Positions 46,479 through 56,140 are shown, counted from the first letter of the stretch. The stretch is DNA of 64,000 nt from Chitinophaga tropicalis (GCF_009758205.1 NZ_WRXN01000011.1:1-64000), one strand, 5' to 3'. Notes: generated from the letters alone by a model not told the origin. Numbers and translations are program-made.

Positions 46479-47711
46479 ATGCGATTATCTCTATTTGTTG
46501 CCAGGCGGATCGCTTTCAACAGATCCTCCTCTTTTTCAAAATTCATCATCAATATAGCCGTTATAGCCACTGCTATCAGTGTGGCAGTAATGATCCTGGC
46601 TGTAGCGCTGGTGAATGGCTTTCAACAGGTAATCCAGCAGAAGATCTTCAGCTTCTGGGGCCATATCCACATCACCCAGTATCAACCCAATGCCGGCCCG
46701 CTCACAGAACAGGTACCCTTTCAGGCAGACAGCAATATGGTCAGGCAGCTGAAACAGGTCAAAGGCATCGTCGCCATCAACGCATACGCTACTAAATCAG
46801 CCATCATAAAAGCAGAGAAAGACCTGGAAGGAGTTATCTTCAAAGGAGTGGACAGGAACTACAACTGGAATAATATTCACCAGTTCCTGCAACAAGGCTC
46901 TCCCATACATTACAATGACAGCAGCTATGCCCCGGAAGTCATTATTTCTGCCAGCCTTGCCAAAGAACTGCAGCTAAAACTGAACGATCCGCTGATCGTT
47001 TACTTTATTCAGCGAGCAGGCCAGCCCCCACGTGCCCGCAAACTCACAGTAACCGGCATTTATAAAACGGGCATCGAAGAATACGACAAAACATATATCA
47101 TCGGCGACCTGGAACTGATCCGGAAGCTGAACAGCTGGGAAAACGGCAGTGTAGGCGGATATGAGATCTTTACCAACAACTTTAACAATATACAGTCTAT
47201 CGGCACCAATGCCTATGAGGTAGTTCCCGAACACCTCTTCCTCCGTTCTATAGAAGAGATCTATCCAAATATCTTTGCCTGGCTCAGGTTACAGAATAAA
47301 AATGAAGTGATCATACTGGTGATCATGTCTATTGTAGCAATCATCAACATGATCACAGCTATCCTGATCCTCATACTGGAGCGTACCAACATGATAGGCA
47401 TTATAAAAGCGCTGGGTATGCGCAATTCACGTATCCAGGAGATCTTCATCTATCAGGCAGGTTATATCATCCTGGCCGGACTGCTGCTGGGAGACATTTT
47501 AGGCATAGGCATAGCCATACTGCAGAAAACCACCGGCTTCTTTAAGTTACCGGAAGAATCTTACTACATGTCTGTGGCGGCTATATCACTGCATTGGTGG
47601 GAAGTTGCGCTGATCAATATCGGCGTTTTCATAGTCTGCCTGCTGGTACTTATCATACCATCCCTCGTCACCCGGAGAATCACGCCTGTAAAAGCTATAC
47701 AGTTCAAATAA
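46479..47711 (+). CDS. FtsX-type ABC transporter permease (LolC/E-like)
   Basis: The 410-aa protein has the MacB/LolC layout: N-terminal transmembrane helix (IINIAVIATAISVAVMILAVALVNGF, about residues 25-50), a large periplasmic domain (about 50-265) and three C-terminal helices of the FtsX domain (VIILVIMSIVAIINMITAILILILERT with GIIKALGMRNSRIQEIFIYQAG, then two more). LolC/E proteins extract lipoproteins from the inner membrane; the related function here is inferred. No ATPase gene is adjacent, so the partner must be encoded elsewhere. It converges with the methyltransferase gene with 6 nt between the stops. Confidence 0.85.
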   Translation: MRLSLFVARRIAFNRSSSFSKFIINIAVIATAISVAVMILAVALVNGFQQVIQQKIFSFWGHIHITQYQPNAGPLTEQVPFQADSNMVRQLKQVKGIVAINAYATKSAIIKAEKDLEGVIFKGVDRNYNWNNIHQFLQQGSPIHYNDSSYAPEVIISASLAKELQLKLNDPLIVYFIQRAGQPPRARKLTVTGIYKTGIEEYDKTYIIGDLELIRKLNSWENGSVGGYEIFTNNFNNIQSIGTNAYEVVPEHLFLRSIEEIYPNIFAWLRLQNKNEVIILVIMSIVAIINMITAILILILERTNMIGIIKALGMRNSRIQEIFIYQAGYIILAGLLLGDILGIGIAILQKTTGFFKLPEESYYMSVAAISLHWWEVALINIGVFIVCLLVLIIPSLVTRRITPVKAIQFK

Positions 47712-47717
47712 TGCTGA

Positions 47718-48464
47718 TCAGATCAGCAGTCTTCCACAGATAATTCCTGCAGCCACACCTGCATTCAGCGACTCCGCGCCGCCCAGGCGGGGTATGGTGA
47801 TCTTATGTGTAGCAGCAGTAATGACCTCATCGCTCAAACCGCGGGATTCATTCCCTATCAGGATGATCCCTTCTTCCAGCTTCTGAAATTCAACAATGTT
47901 ACGGCCATGGAGAGTGGCCGCATAAGAAGGCAGGCCAGCCAGGTCCAGGAAAGGAGCTATCTCTGTTTCCAGTACCCGTACACGGGCAATACTGCCCATA
48001 GTTGCCTGTATGGTCTTGGGATTATAAACGTCCACACAATCAGGCGAACAAACTATCTGGCGGATGCCGAACCAGTCGGCTATACGAATGATGGTACCCA
48101 GGTTGCCCGGGTCCTGGATAGTTTCCAGCGCCAGGGTAACCTTTCCCTTAAAAAGCTCAGGTTTTATCTCTGCAGGCGCAGGCATATCCAGCAGGGCCAA
48201 TGCCTGGTTAGGTGTGGTGAGCGCTGAAAGCTGCTTCAGTATCCCCTCCTCTACCGGTGTTACACGTACCTCTTTCCTGCTGGCAAGCAACTGCTCATGA
48301 GTACTGATCCATGCTTCTGTTGCATATACCTCCCTCACCGGAACCGCTTCCAGCAAGAGTTCAGGCACTATCTTATCGCCTTCAGCTATGAACTGGCCGG
48401 ATTTTTGACGGTATTTTTTATGCTGTAATGATTGAATATACTTAATTTGCGCCTTTGACAACAT
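47718..48464 (-). CDS. TrmH/SpoU family RNA methyltransferase
   Basis: The 248-aa protein is a SPOUT-class 2'-O-ribose methyltransferase. The N-terminal substrate-binding domain has IKYIQSLQHKKYRQKSGQFIAEGDKIV. The knotted catalytic domain has the three SpoU motifs: DPGNLGTIIRIADWFG, LIGNESRGLSDEVI and IPRLGGAESLNAGVAAGIICG. The RNA target (rRNA or tRNA) cannot be told. A perfect promoter lies 5 nt upstream of the ATG, so the mRNA is probably leaderless. Confidence 0.92.
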   Translation of the reverse strand: MLSKAQIKYIQSLQHKKYRQKSGQFIAEGDKIVPELLLEAVPVREVYATEAWISTHEQLLASRKEVRVTPVEEGILKQLSALTTPNQALALLDMPAPAEIKPELFKGKVTLALETIQDPGNLGTIIRIADWFGIRQIVCSPDCVDVYNPKTIQATMGSIARVRVLETEIAPFLDLAGLPSYAATLHGRNIVEFQKLEEGIILIGNESRGLSDEVITAATHKITIPRLGGAESLNAGVAAGIICGRLLI

Positions 48465-48469
48465 AGTGC

Positions 48470-48500
48470 CAAACCTACATGAATTATCTTAATCGGCAAA
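48470..48500 (-). promoter_or_regulatory. TrmH-family gene promoter, leaderless start
   Basis: On the minus strand TTTG (48497-48500), 19 nt, TAGGTTTG (48470-48477). The start six bases after the -7 element, the spacing seen at the SRP RNA gene, falls on the A of the ATG at 48464. Confidence 0.75.
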
Positions 48501-48574
48501 GCCAGCCTGGTACCGGCACCTATGTAGATCACCTGAAACAAAGCTACTAACTATAAACAATTGTATTGACTGTG

Positions 48575-51007
48575 ATGCAGCGGCCATATAGTTCCTCTTT
48601 ACGTTACCTGAACTATTTATTCATCTTGATGACCACCGTGGTGCTGGCTGCCTGCTCCAATACCAAATACCTGCAAAAAAACCAGCTCCTTTACACAGAC
48701 AGCGATGTTGAAGTAAAAGGAGAAGCTACCTCCACCGAAAAACAGGACATCCGCAGCTCCCTTACTTCGAAACAACTTATGCTCCAGCAGTCTAATACAC
48801 TGTTCCTCGGCACCCGTATCAAAGTATGGCTCTACAACCAGAAACACAATGAAAAGAAATCAAACTGGTTCTGGAACCTGATGCTCTCCAAACGTAACCT
48901 GGAAGAACCGGTGCTCTATGATTCCCTCAAAACCAAGGAATCCATCAAGCGCATGGTGAGTTACCTGAACAACCAGGGCTATTTCTATGCAACAGTAGCT
49001 TATGAAGAGCAGATAAAACGTCAGAAAGTGTCCGTCACCTATAAGGTGAATACCGGTAAGAATTACGTTATCAATAAAATAGATTACGAAATACCGGATA
49101 CCAATATCCTGAAACTGGTAAAAGATGCAGCCCCCCTCTCCCTTATTAAACAAGGCATGCCCTATAAACAGGAAGCACTGGGTAGTGAAAGAGAGCGACT
49201 GATGCGACTGGTAAGGAATGCCGGCTATTATAAATTTGACCGGGACGCTATAGAATTTGAGATCGATACCCTGCATAAAAACCTGTTCATGAACCTTATG
49301 AACCCATTTGAAGGGATCGTGAACGTATACAATGACCGGAAAGGACAGGAAAGGCCCAGGATGGATATAACAGTGAAAATCCATCACCCGGAAGACACCT
49401 CCATCCACTATGCATTGTACCGCCTGGACAGCATTTATGCCTACCCGGACTTCCCCGCATATGGTAACACGGCAGATTCTACTTTCAAGGAAATGCAACG
49501 TAAGGATCTCACCATCCGTTACCGCCAGGCCCTCCTCAAACCCAGCGTGCTTACACGGTCTATCCTGTTAAAGAAGGATGAGCTTTATTCCCAGCAGAAA
49601 ACCAACGATGCCATTAACAGGTTATACGACCTCGGCGCATGGCAGTTCGTGACGCTGCAATACCGGGAAAACAAGTTGAAACCCAATACACTGGACGCTT
49701 ATATATATCTTACCCCAAAACGCCGGCAGGAAATAGGCGCCAACTTTGAGGTGAGCACCAGCTCCGACTACCTGCTAGGTAGCGGCATCAGCCTGAACTA
49801 TAAACACCTGAATGTTGGCAGATCAGCCACACAACTGAACATCAGCCTGAACACAGGTATTGAACTGATACGCAACCAAAATGATACCTGGATGCTGCAA
49901 TCGCAGGAAATAGGCGGACAGGTAAGCCTGATCTTCCCCCGCTTTATCACACCATTCAGGATCAAACAGAATAACCGCTCCAATGTCAAAACCAGGCTCA
50001 CTGCAGGGATAGACTACCTTACCCGTACAGACAAATTCTACATCTCCAACGTAAATGCGTCTTTCGGTTATGAATGGAATGAAAGCCTGTACAAACGCTG
50101 GATAGTAAAACCTATCTCCCTTAACTATGTAGGGGTGAACCTGAACCAGACCTTCCGTCAAACGGTTGTAAACGTCAACCCTTACCTGAAAAGAAGCTTT
50201 GAGCCGGCTTTTATTGGTGGTGAGAACGTCACTTATATCTACAGCAACAACGATCTGCTGCACAAAAGACATAATTCATATTTCCGCGCCAACATTGAAG
50301 AATCCGGCGCATGGCTGAACGGTATTAACAGCCTGTGGGGAGCTATTGCCAGCAACAATACCGACCTGGAATCCCTGACCAACATGCCCATCGCCAACTT
50401 CATAAAACTGGAGGCGGATTACCGTCACTACTGGACGCTGACAACACATACTTCACTGGCCACCCGCATTTATGGAGGCGTAGGTATTCCTTACGGCAAA
50501 TCCGACGTTATGCCTTACATCCGTCAGTTCACTTCCGGCGGACCAAACAGTATCCGCGCATGGCGGCTGCGCACACTGGGCCCCGGTACCTATAAGGACA
50601 CCTCAGCAACTGCACAGCTGTTTCCCGATCAGACAGGCGATATGAAACTGGAAGGCAATATTGAATACCGCTTTGACCTGATCCGCATGTTCAATGGCAG
50701 CATTAACCTGAAAGGGGCCACCTTCCTGGATATGGGAAATATCTGGATGCTCAGGAAAGATACTGTGCGTGCCGGTTCAGAGTTCAATATCCAGAACCTG
50801 TATCATGACCTGGCCATTGGTACCGGTGTAGGCCTGAGGCTGGATTTCTCTTTCTTCCTCATACGTCTTGACTGGGGTATTCCTATCAAAGTGCCTTATT
50901 ATACCGGACAGAAAGATGGATGGTATCTTAGTGAATGGCAGCTGGGCTCAGGTTCGTGGAGAAGGAATAATATTATCTGGAACGTAGCTATCGGCTATCC
51001 ATTCTAA
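48575..51007 (+). CDS. tamL: BamA/TamA family outer membrane lipoprotein (TamL)
   Basis: The 810-aa protein has a signal peptide with lipobox (TTVVLAACSNTKYL), POTRA-like modules in the N-terminal half (about residues 30-380; e.g. SYLNNQGYFYATVAYEEQIK, AINRLYDLGAWQFVTLQY) and a C-terminal Omp85 beta barrel with RQFTSGGPNSIRAWRLRTLGPG (barrel signature loop) and NIEYRFDLI, ending in VAIGYPF with a terminal Phe. The lipoprotein N-terminus is the mark of TamL, the Bacteroidota version of TamA. It should insert outer-membrane proteins together with TamB. I start it at ATG 48575; a TTG 9 nt upstream in frame is the alternative. Confidence 0.88.
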   Translation: MQRPYSSSLRYLNYLFILMTTVVLAACSNTKYLQKNQLLYTDSDVEVKGEATSTEKQDIRSSLTSKQLMLQQSNTLFLGTRIKVWLYNQKHNEKKSNWFWNLMLSKRNLEEPVLYDSLKTKESIKRMVSYLNNQGYFYATVAYEEQIKRQKVSVTYKVNTGKNYVINKIDYEIPDTNILKLVKDAAPLSLIKQGMPYKQEALGSERERLMRLVRNAGYYKFDRDAIEFEIDTLHKNLFMNLMNPFEGIVNVYNDRKGQERPRMDITVKIHHPEDTSIHYALYRLDSIYAYPDFPAYGNTADSTFKEMQRKDLTIRYRQALLKPSVLTRSILLKKDELYSQQKTNDAINRLYDLGAWQFVTLQYRENKLKPNTLDAYIYLTPKRRQEIGANFEVSTSSDYLLGSGISLNYKHLNVGRSATQLNISLNTGIELIRNQNDTWMLQSQEIGGQVSLIFPRFITPFRIKQNNRSNVKTRLTAGIDYLTRTDKFYISNVNASFGYEWNESLYKRWIVKPISLNYVGVNLNQTFRQTVVNVNPYLKRSFEPAFIGGENVTYIYSNNDLLHKRHNSYFRANIEESGAWLNGINSLWGAIASNNTDLESLTNMPIANFIKLEADYRHYWTLTTHTSLATRIYGGVGIPYGKSDVMPYIRQFTSGGPNSIRAWRLRTLGPGTYKDTSATAQLFPDQTGDMKLEGNIEYRFDLIRMFNGSINLKGATFLDMGNIWMLRKDTVRAGSEFNIQNLYHDLAIGTGVGLRLDFSFFLIRLDWGIPIKVPYYTGQKDGWYLSEWQLGSGSWRRNNIIWNVAIGYPF

Positions 51008-51035
51008 AAAAAACGGTCCGCCATGGCAGACCGTC
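51004..51035 (-). terminator. truB terminator
   Basis: The stem acggtc / gaccgt (51013-51034), with further pairing inside, is followed on the minus strand by eight T residues. It begins 12 nt after the truB stop and overlaps the tamL stop region. Confidence 0.8.
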
Positions 51036-51046
51036 TGAAAATATTA

Positions 51047-51727
51047 TCACTTTTTTACTTTCTCTATAAAGTCTTCTATCTCCCAGGCATCTTCCAACCT
51101 GAATTCTCCTATACGCGTCCTGCAAAGACTGCTCATATATCCTCCACATCCCAGCGCAGCGCCGAAATCATTGGCCAGTGAACGAATATACGTTCCCGTA
51201 CTGCACACCACCCTGAAATGTACTACCGGCAGCTCTACGTTCGTGATCTCAAATTCTGCGATGAAAACATCACGTGGCTCTACTTTTACCTCCACCCCCT
51301 TACGTGCCAGTTCATAAATAGGCTTACCATTCTGTTTAATAGCAGAATGTATAGGAGGCAACTGCTTCTGGGCGCCCATAAATTGTGCCGTAGCAGCACG
51401 CACCTTCTCTTCATCAATGCCATCCAGCGGTTTAAAATCTACCGGTTCAGACTCCAGGTCATATGTAGGGGTTACTGCTCCCAGTGTAAAAGTCCCGGTG
51501 TATTCTTTTTCCTGGGCCTGATATTCGTTGATCTTTTTGGTCATTTTACCTGTACAGCAGATCAAAAGGCCTGTAGCCAGGGGATCCAGCGTCCCTGCAT
51601 GTCCTGTTTTGGCTTTGGTCGTGTTCCTGATCTTTCTTACCACATCGAATGAGGTCCATTTCAATGGCTTGTTGATCAGCACCACCTGACCCTCTTCATA
51701 AATATTTTTAGCTGCTGTCTGATTCAT
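51047..51727 (-). CDS. truB: tRNA pseudouridine(55) synthase TruB
   Basis: The 226-aa protein is TruB, which makes pseudouridine 55 in the T-loop of tRNAs. It has VVLINKPLKWTSFDVV, the catalytic loop GHAGTLDPLATGLLI (catalytic Asp), YTGTFTLGAVTPTYDLES, LPPIHSAIKQNGKPIYELARKG and VVCSTGTYIRSLANDFG. It lacks the C-terminal PUA domain, as is common in Bacteroidota. I start it at ATG 51727 (MNQTAAKN), since the promoter -7 element lies just upstream and excludes the longer form from 51766. Confidence 0.94.
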   Translation of the reverse strand: MNQTAAKNIYEEGQVVLINKPLKWTSFDVVRKIRNTTKAKTGHAGTLDPLATGLLICCTGKMTKKINEYQAQEKEYTGTFTLGAVTPTYDLESEPVDFKPLDGIDEEKVRAATAQFMGAQKQLPPIHSAIKQNGKPIYELARKGVEVKVEPRDVFIAEFEITNVELPVVHFRVVCSTGTYIRSLANDFGAALGCGGYMSSLCRTRIGEFRLEDAWEIEDFIEKVKK

Positions 51728-51731
51728 CCCG

Positions 51732-51739
51732 CAAAGATA
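51732..51739 (-). promoter_or_regulatory. -7 element of truB, probable leaderless start
   Basis: The minus strand reads TATCTTTG, then CGGG and the truB ATG, placing the expected start within a base of the ATG. I see no TTTG at -33. Confidence 0.5.
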
Positions 51740-51780
51740 AGTGAAACTTTTTTTCACTATTTTCACGCAATTTTCAAATT

Positions 51781-52575
51781 ATGTCGCTAATACAACACAG
51801 CAACGCAGATATCAGGTACCAGCAGCAGGTAGACAATTCCATTAATTACGTCCTCCCCTTTATTGAAGGGGCTATGCCGGTAACGCCGGACATAAGGATC
51901 ATGGAAATTGGCTGTGGTGAAGGTGGTGTATTAATTCCTTTCCTGGAAAAGGGCTGTCATTGTGTAGGAGTGGATCTTTCTGACGATAAGATCGAGCTTG
52001 GCAAAAAGTATCTTAAAAAATACGTAGATGCCGGCAATATGCAGTTCATCAACAAAAATATCTATGATGTTGATTTCCTGGGAGAGTTCAAACATTCTTT
52101 CGACCTTATTATCCTGAAAGACGCTATCGAGCATATTCCTGACCAGGCCAGGATCATTGGTTACCTGAAAAACCTGCTTACTCCCCGCGGACAGGTATAT
52201 TTTGGTTTTCCGCCATGGTATATGCCACATGGAGGACATCAGCAAACCTGCCAGAGCAAAGTGCTGAATGTAATGCCTTATATCCATCTGCTACCCAATC
52301 CTCTCTACAAAGGAGTACTGCGTGCATTTGGGGAACCACAGTCTGTCATCACAGAACTGATGGAAATAAAAGATACCGGTATTTCTATTGAACGTTTTGA
52401 AAGAATAGTAAAAGAACAGGGATATAGAATTACCAGGAAACAGTTCTACCTGATCAATCCGATCTATAAATATAAATTCGGGTTAAAGCCAAGAACACAA
52501 TGGGGACCGCTTGCGAAGCTCCCGTTTATCAGGAACTTTTTTACAACCTGCGTTTATTATATGATTGCAGAATAA
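51781..52575 (+). CDS. class I SAM-dependent methyltransferase
   Basis: The 264-aa protein has a Rossmann-type methyltransferase domain: motif I IMEIGCGEGGVLIPFLE (about residues 40-56), the acidic end of strand 2 CVGVDLSDDKIELGKKYL, motif II-like NKNIYDVDFLGEF and DLIILKDAIEHIPDQARIIGYLKNLLTPRGQVYF. After about residue 145 is a region with YMPHGGHQQTC and a C-terminal basic tail. It resembles methyltransferases acting on small molecules or lipids; no substrate can be given. It is divergent from truB (53 nt between the starts) and ends in a strong terminator. Confidence 0.85.
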   Translation: MSLIQHSNADIRYQQQVDNSINYVLPFIEGAMPVTPDIRIMEIGCGEGGVLIPFLEKGCHCVGVDLSDDKIELGKKYLKKYVDAGNMQFINKNIYDVDFLGEFKHSFDLIILKDAIEHIPDQARIIGYLKNLLTPRGQVYFGFPPWYMPHGGHQQTCQSKVLNVMPYIHLLPNPLYKGVLRAFGEPQSVITELMEIKDTGISIERFERIVKEQGYRITRKQFYLINPIYKYKFGLKPRTQWGPLAKLPFIRNFFTTCVYYMIAE

Positions 52576-52577
52576 GA

Positions 52578-52612
52578 AACAGAAAAGGCTCCCGATGGGA
52601 GCCTTTTCTGTT
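52578..52612. terminator. bidirectional terminator, methyltransferase / aroE
   Basis: A 16-bp perfect stem (aacagaaaaggctccc / gggagccttttctgtt) with a 3-nt loop lies between the convergent ends of the methyltransferase and aroE genes. Confidence 0.88.
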
Positions 52613-52625
52613 CTATAAATAATTT

Positions 52626-53360
52626 CTAAAGTCCGTTCCATATCTCCCAGCTGGCTTCTGCCTGCAGTATCAGCATTTCATGACCGTTCTTGATCACCGC
52701 TCCCCTGTCCGCACCTTTTTGCAAAAAGGCAGTGACAGCCGGATTGTAGATCAGATCATATAACAGGTGACCGGAAGATATCAGATCATATGGCAGCTCC
52801 GGAGCCGCTTCCACATTCGGATACATTCCCAGGGGAGTAGTATTGACGATGAGCTTGTGAGAAGACATGATCTCTTCATCCAGCTGCTCATAGGTGATAG
52901 TGCCGGGAGAGGCCTTACGGCTCACCAGCTTATATGGAATATTCATGCTGTCCAGCACATACTGTACTGCTTTAGCTGCACCACCGGTGCCTAATACAAG
53001 CGCCTTGTTGTGATGAGATTGCAATAACGGTTCCAGGGACCTCCTGAAGCCAATAGCATCAGTATTATACCCGGTCTTTCGGCCGTCCTTAAAATGAATA
53101 CAGTTCACCGCCCTGATCTGGGCAGCAGCAGGACTTAACTCATCCAGGTAAGGCATTACTACTTCCTTATAGGGAATGGTTACGTTCAGTCCCTGTAATT
53201 CAGGATACCTGGTTATTAAAGCCGGCAATTCTTCTATTGATGGTATAGGAAAACTATCATACAGGCAGTCTTTGATTCCCTCTTTTGCAAACTTCTCTGC
53301 AAAAAAACCTTTGGAAAAAGAGTGACTGAGCGGATACCCTATAAGACCATAGATCTTCAT
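52626..53360 (-). CDS. aroE: shikimate dehydrogenase
   Basis: The 244-aa protein reduces 3-dehydroshikimate to shikimate with NADPH in aromatic amino acid synthesis. The start YGLIGYPLSHSFSKGFFAEKF holds the substrate-binding Ser pair. The catalytic Lys is in GLNVTIPYKEVVMPYL, and Asn/Asp residues in YNTDAIGFRRSL; the NADP fold has VLGTGGAAKAVQY, followed by VNTTPLGMYPN and the late NGHEMLILQAE. It is 10 nt downstream of the phosphosulfolactate synthase-like gene, so the two form an operon. Confidence 0.94.
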   Translation of the reverse strand: MKIYGLIGYPLSHSFSKGFFAEKFAKEGIKDCLYDSFPIPSIEELPALITRYPELQGLNVTIPYKEVVMPYLDELSPAAAQIRAVNCIHFKDGRKTGYNTDAIGFRRSLEPLLQSHHNKALVLGTGGAAKAVQYVLDSMNIPYKLVSRKASPGTITYEQLDEEIMSSHKLIVNTTPLGMYPNVEAAPELPYDLISSGHLLYDLIYNPAVTAFLQKGADRGAVIKNGHEMLILQAEASWEIWNGL

Positions 53361-53370
53361 GTCAGAAATA

Positions 53371-54144
53371 TTATTCTTTATCCAGGAACAGGTGGAAAGT
53401 ATCTCCTCTCAAGCCTACACGCATAGCTTCCAGGGAGATCACTTCATGAGGGGCCAGGTTTCCCAGGTTGGCATTACAACCTATCAGTTCCAGGAAATAC
53501 AGCTGCTGAGCTTTCTGTGGCGCTTCCCAGATGATCTTCTCTGCAGGTATCTGTGTTAGTATCTCCTGCACCAGACCTTCCCTTACCTCACCGGTACCAC
53601 GGTAAATACCTACGTTACCGCTTTCACGCGCTTCAGCTATCACGTAAGTGGCGCCCGCGCTGAGCTCTGCGCTCATCAGCTCTATCCACTTATAGGGAGG
53701 GATGATATGTTCTGCATCTTTAGATCCTACTTCACTCAATACAGTACCATATTTGGAAAGTTTCTCTATATAACCGCATTTCTCTGCATGAGGAATAGTG
53801 ATAGATCCGTCAGATACTTCCACATGGTTGATTCCATAATCTTTGATCACGCTTACAAATTCATCGAACTGGTTACGGATCAGAAATGCTTCAAATAAAG
53901 TTCCGCCAAAGTATACAGGGATATTTGCCGACCGGTATACCTCGATCTTTTCGCGCAGGTTAGGCGTTACGAAAGAAGTACCGAAACCCAGTTTCAGGAT
54001 ATCTACGTGTGGCGACGCGACAGATAAAAAATTCTTCGCTTCTTCCAAACTTAAGCCCTTATCCATCACCATAGTCAAACCGTTGTTACGGGGCTTACTG
54101 GTACGATCGGGAATTTGTGTCAGATTAAAATTCATTTGAAACAT
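53371..54144 (-). CDS. phosphosulfolactate synthase family protein (ComA-like)
   Basis: The 257-aa TIM-barrel protein matches the ComA family: MVMDKGLSLEEAKNFL, VDILKLGFGTSFV, IPVYFGGTLFEAFLIRNQFDEF, HVEVSDGSITIPHAEK, SEVGSKDAE, GATYVIAEARESG and EKIIWEAPQKAQQLYFLELIG. ComA joins sulfite to phosphoenolpyruvate, the first step of coenzyme M synthesis in methanogens. Bacteroidota do not make coenzyme M, so the product probably feeds sulfolactate, sulfopyruvate or cysteate, for example for sulfonolipids (inference). The start is ATG 54144 or 54135. Confidence 0.85.
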   Translation of the reverse strand: MFQMNFNLTQIPDRTSKPRNNGLTMVMDKGLSLEEAKNFLSVASPHVDILKLGFGTSFVTPNLREKIEVYRSANIPVYFGGTLFEAFLIRNQFDEFVSVIKDYGINHVEVSDGSITIPHAEKCGYIEKLSKYGTVLSEVGSKDAEHIIPPYKWIELMSAELSAGATYVIAEARESGNVGIYRGTGEVREGLVQEILTQIPAEKIIWEAPQKAQQLYFLELIGCNANLGNLAPHEVISLEAMRVGLRGDTFHLFLDKE

Positions 54145-54319
54145 TTTTATCGTCTGGATAGTATTGTAAACCAAACTGCTATAGGTAGCTGGTACAGGTA
54201 CTATGTTCTTAAAACCGCGCAAAATTACTACATTCCAATTAAACCTGCCGAAATAAACAGGCTGAGTCAGAATAAAAATTATTTAAATCATAAATATATG
54301 ATCTAAAAATAATTATACA

Positions 54320-54371
54320 TAAAAATGCGTAGGACCGGACGCTTTATTACAGCATTCAGTACTACGCATTT
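54320..54371 (-). terminator. terminator of the TPR gene
   Basis: A 10-bp stem (aaatgcgtag / ctacgcattt, 54323-54371) with a 29-nt loop is followed on the minus strand by further T residues, 42 nt after the TPR gene stop. Confidence 0.65.
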
Positions 54372-54412
54372 GCAGGGGCGGGCAACCGCCGCTTGAATAT
54401 TTTAAAGTAAGC

Positions 54413-55858
54413 TTACTCTTTTTCCTTTCCCTTCTTCCTGGTGGTACGTTTATACCGGGCAATCAGCTCAAGTACAGCAGGGTGCTGTAACAGGGTCGGA
54501 TCCAGCTCTATCAGCTTCTTCACATGTTTGGGTGAATGCTGCAGGGAATTTTCCAGCTGCAGTATCCCCTCTTTGGTTTTGCCCTGGGCAAACATTACAG
54601 CAGCCCTGTAATAGGACAATGCAGGTTTGTGGCCCAGTTTCTCGAAAGCTGCGTCCAGCTGGATAATGGCTTCATCATAATAACCGGAAATATACAGACC
54701 GCGGATAAATTCCTGCCAGGTATTAACACTGGTAGGACGTAAACGCACTGCTGCAAGCAGGTGTATCAACCCCTCCTTGTTCTTGTCCAGCTCCAGGTAA
54801 CACTGTCCAAGGGCAATCAGGTATTCAGCGCAGTTCTTGTTTATTTTGATGGCGCTCATGATAGACTTGATGGCATTCTCCCAGTTGGATTCTGTCATAT
54901 AAGCCACACCTATCTTGTAATACAGCTTATCATCGCTCGGGCTCAGATGTGAAGCTTTACGATAATAGTAACGGGCCTGTGTGTATTTACGCTGCCGTTC
55001 ATAACAATGCCCTATCGCTTCATAGATCACATCTTCAGGCTTGGCTATCTCCAGGTGCTTTTTCAGTATTTCGATGGCTTCACTGTATTTACGCAACCGG
55101 ATATAAGCATCCCCGATATTGCGGTAAGCATACTCAAATTTCTCATCGATCACCAGGGCATAGTTATAAGCATCGATCGCTTTTTCATACAATTTCAGCC
55201 CCTGGTAAGCAGTACCGAGGTTGAACCATGCAAGATGGTTGTATGGATGTTCGTTGATGATATTGGTATGCAGACGGATGCTTTCTTCATTACGGCCGGT
55301 AAATTCCGTCCAGAAGCAGATCTTGTGCAATGCCTCTTCATTGTTGGGATCATATTCAAGTGTCAGCTTCAGGCAGTCAAACACTTTTTCAAATTCTTCA
55401 CAATCGTCATACACGTCGGCCAGTTCCAGCAATAATTCGGTTTTATCCTGCCCTTCAAAAGCATTGATCTGTTCTTCCAGAATAGCAGCGGCTTTTTCAT
55501 GCATGTTCATGGCCAGGTAAACATCTGTCTGCAGAATATACAGGTTGATGTCCGTACTGTCCAGGATGGAAGCCTTTTCCAGTAAAGCCATTGCTTCCTG
55601 GTACTTCTTTGATTCTATGAGCAGATTAGCCTTTTTCAGTAATAAGGTCGAAGAATAAGGGAACTGTTCGATGGCCATTTCGGCAGCCTGCATGGCGTTG
55701 GGGAGTTCGTCATGCTCATCATAGTAGTCTATGATCAGTTCGAAGGAGTCCTCGTCGAGGAAGGAATGAGACTGGCCAGATTTCAGATTTTCAAACTGTT
55801 GCAACAGCTCTTTTAACTCCTCAGGATCGTCATTTAGAAATGGAAAGTCTTGATTCAT
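54413..55858 (-). CDS. tetratricopeptide repeat protein
   Basis: The 481-aa protein is made almost wholly of TPR helix pairs (at least nine), e.g. ALLEKASILDSTDINLYILQTDVYLAMN, LAWFNLGTAYQGLKLYEKAIDAYNYALVI and AYRNIGDAYIRLRKYSEAIEIL. It has no signal peptide or membrane segment when started at ATG 55858 (MNQDFPFLNDDPEEL) and is likely a cytosolic protein-binding scaffold. The C-terminus is basic (RTTRKKGKEKE). It is upstream of the ComA-like / aroE pair but separated by a terminator. No specific partner can be named. Confidence 0.9.
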   Translation of the reverse strand: MNQDFPFLNDDPEELKELLQQFENLKSGQSHSFLDEDSFELIIDYYDEHDELPNAMQAAEMAIEQFPYSSTLLLKKANLLIESKKYQEAMALLEKASILDSTDINLYILQTDVYLAMNMHEKAAAILEEQINAFEGQDKTELLLELADVYDDCEEFEKVFDCLKLTLEYDPNNEEALHKICFWTEFTGRNEESIRLHTNIINEHPYNHLAWFNLGTAYQGLKLYEKAIDAYNYALVIDEKFEYAYRNIGDAYIRLRKYSEAIEILKKHLEIAKPEDVIYEAIGHCYERQRKYTQARYYYRKASHLSPSDDKLYYKIGVAYMTESNWENAIKSIMSAIKINKNCAEYLIALGQCYLELDKNKEGLIHLLAAVRLRPTSVNTWQEFIRGLYISGYYDEAIIQLDAAFEKLGHKPALSYYRAAVMFAQGKTKEGILQLENSLQHSPKHVKKLIELDPTLLQHPAVLELIARYKRTTRKKGKEKE

Positions 55859-56125
55859 TAATGTAAATATAAGGTATTTTGGAATCGATAGCCAAAAAGC
55901 GAAGGGCACTTTATGCAGGTATGTGCGTAAAATGATTGTTAAACTTCTGCTCAGAAAAAAAGTCTAATTCCATTAAAAAATTTTATGCGAACGAACTGTT
56001 CAGAAAACTACCAGGCCTGGTAAAAAAATCAGGGGATACATTAACATTTAAAAATATTTAACATTCCTTTAGGAATTTTACTTATCTTCGTTAAGGATAT
56101 GTTATATAATATATCGAAAATTTTG

Positions 56126-56133
56126 TACATTTG
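56126..56133 (+). promoter_or_regulatory. -7 element of small exported protein gene
   Basis: TACATTTG, a full match to TAnnTTTG, ends 7 nt before the ATG at 56141. The expected start near 56139 leaves a leader of about 2 nt. The -33 region is AT-rich with no TTTG. Confidence 0.55.
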
Positions 56134-56140
56134 TGATACA

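Noticed and set aside
53371..54144. Coenzyme M synthesis
   Set aside because: Only the ComA-like step is present and Bacteroidota do not make coenzyme M; another sulfonate product is more likely.
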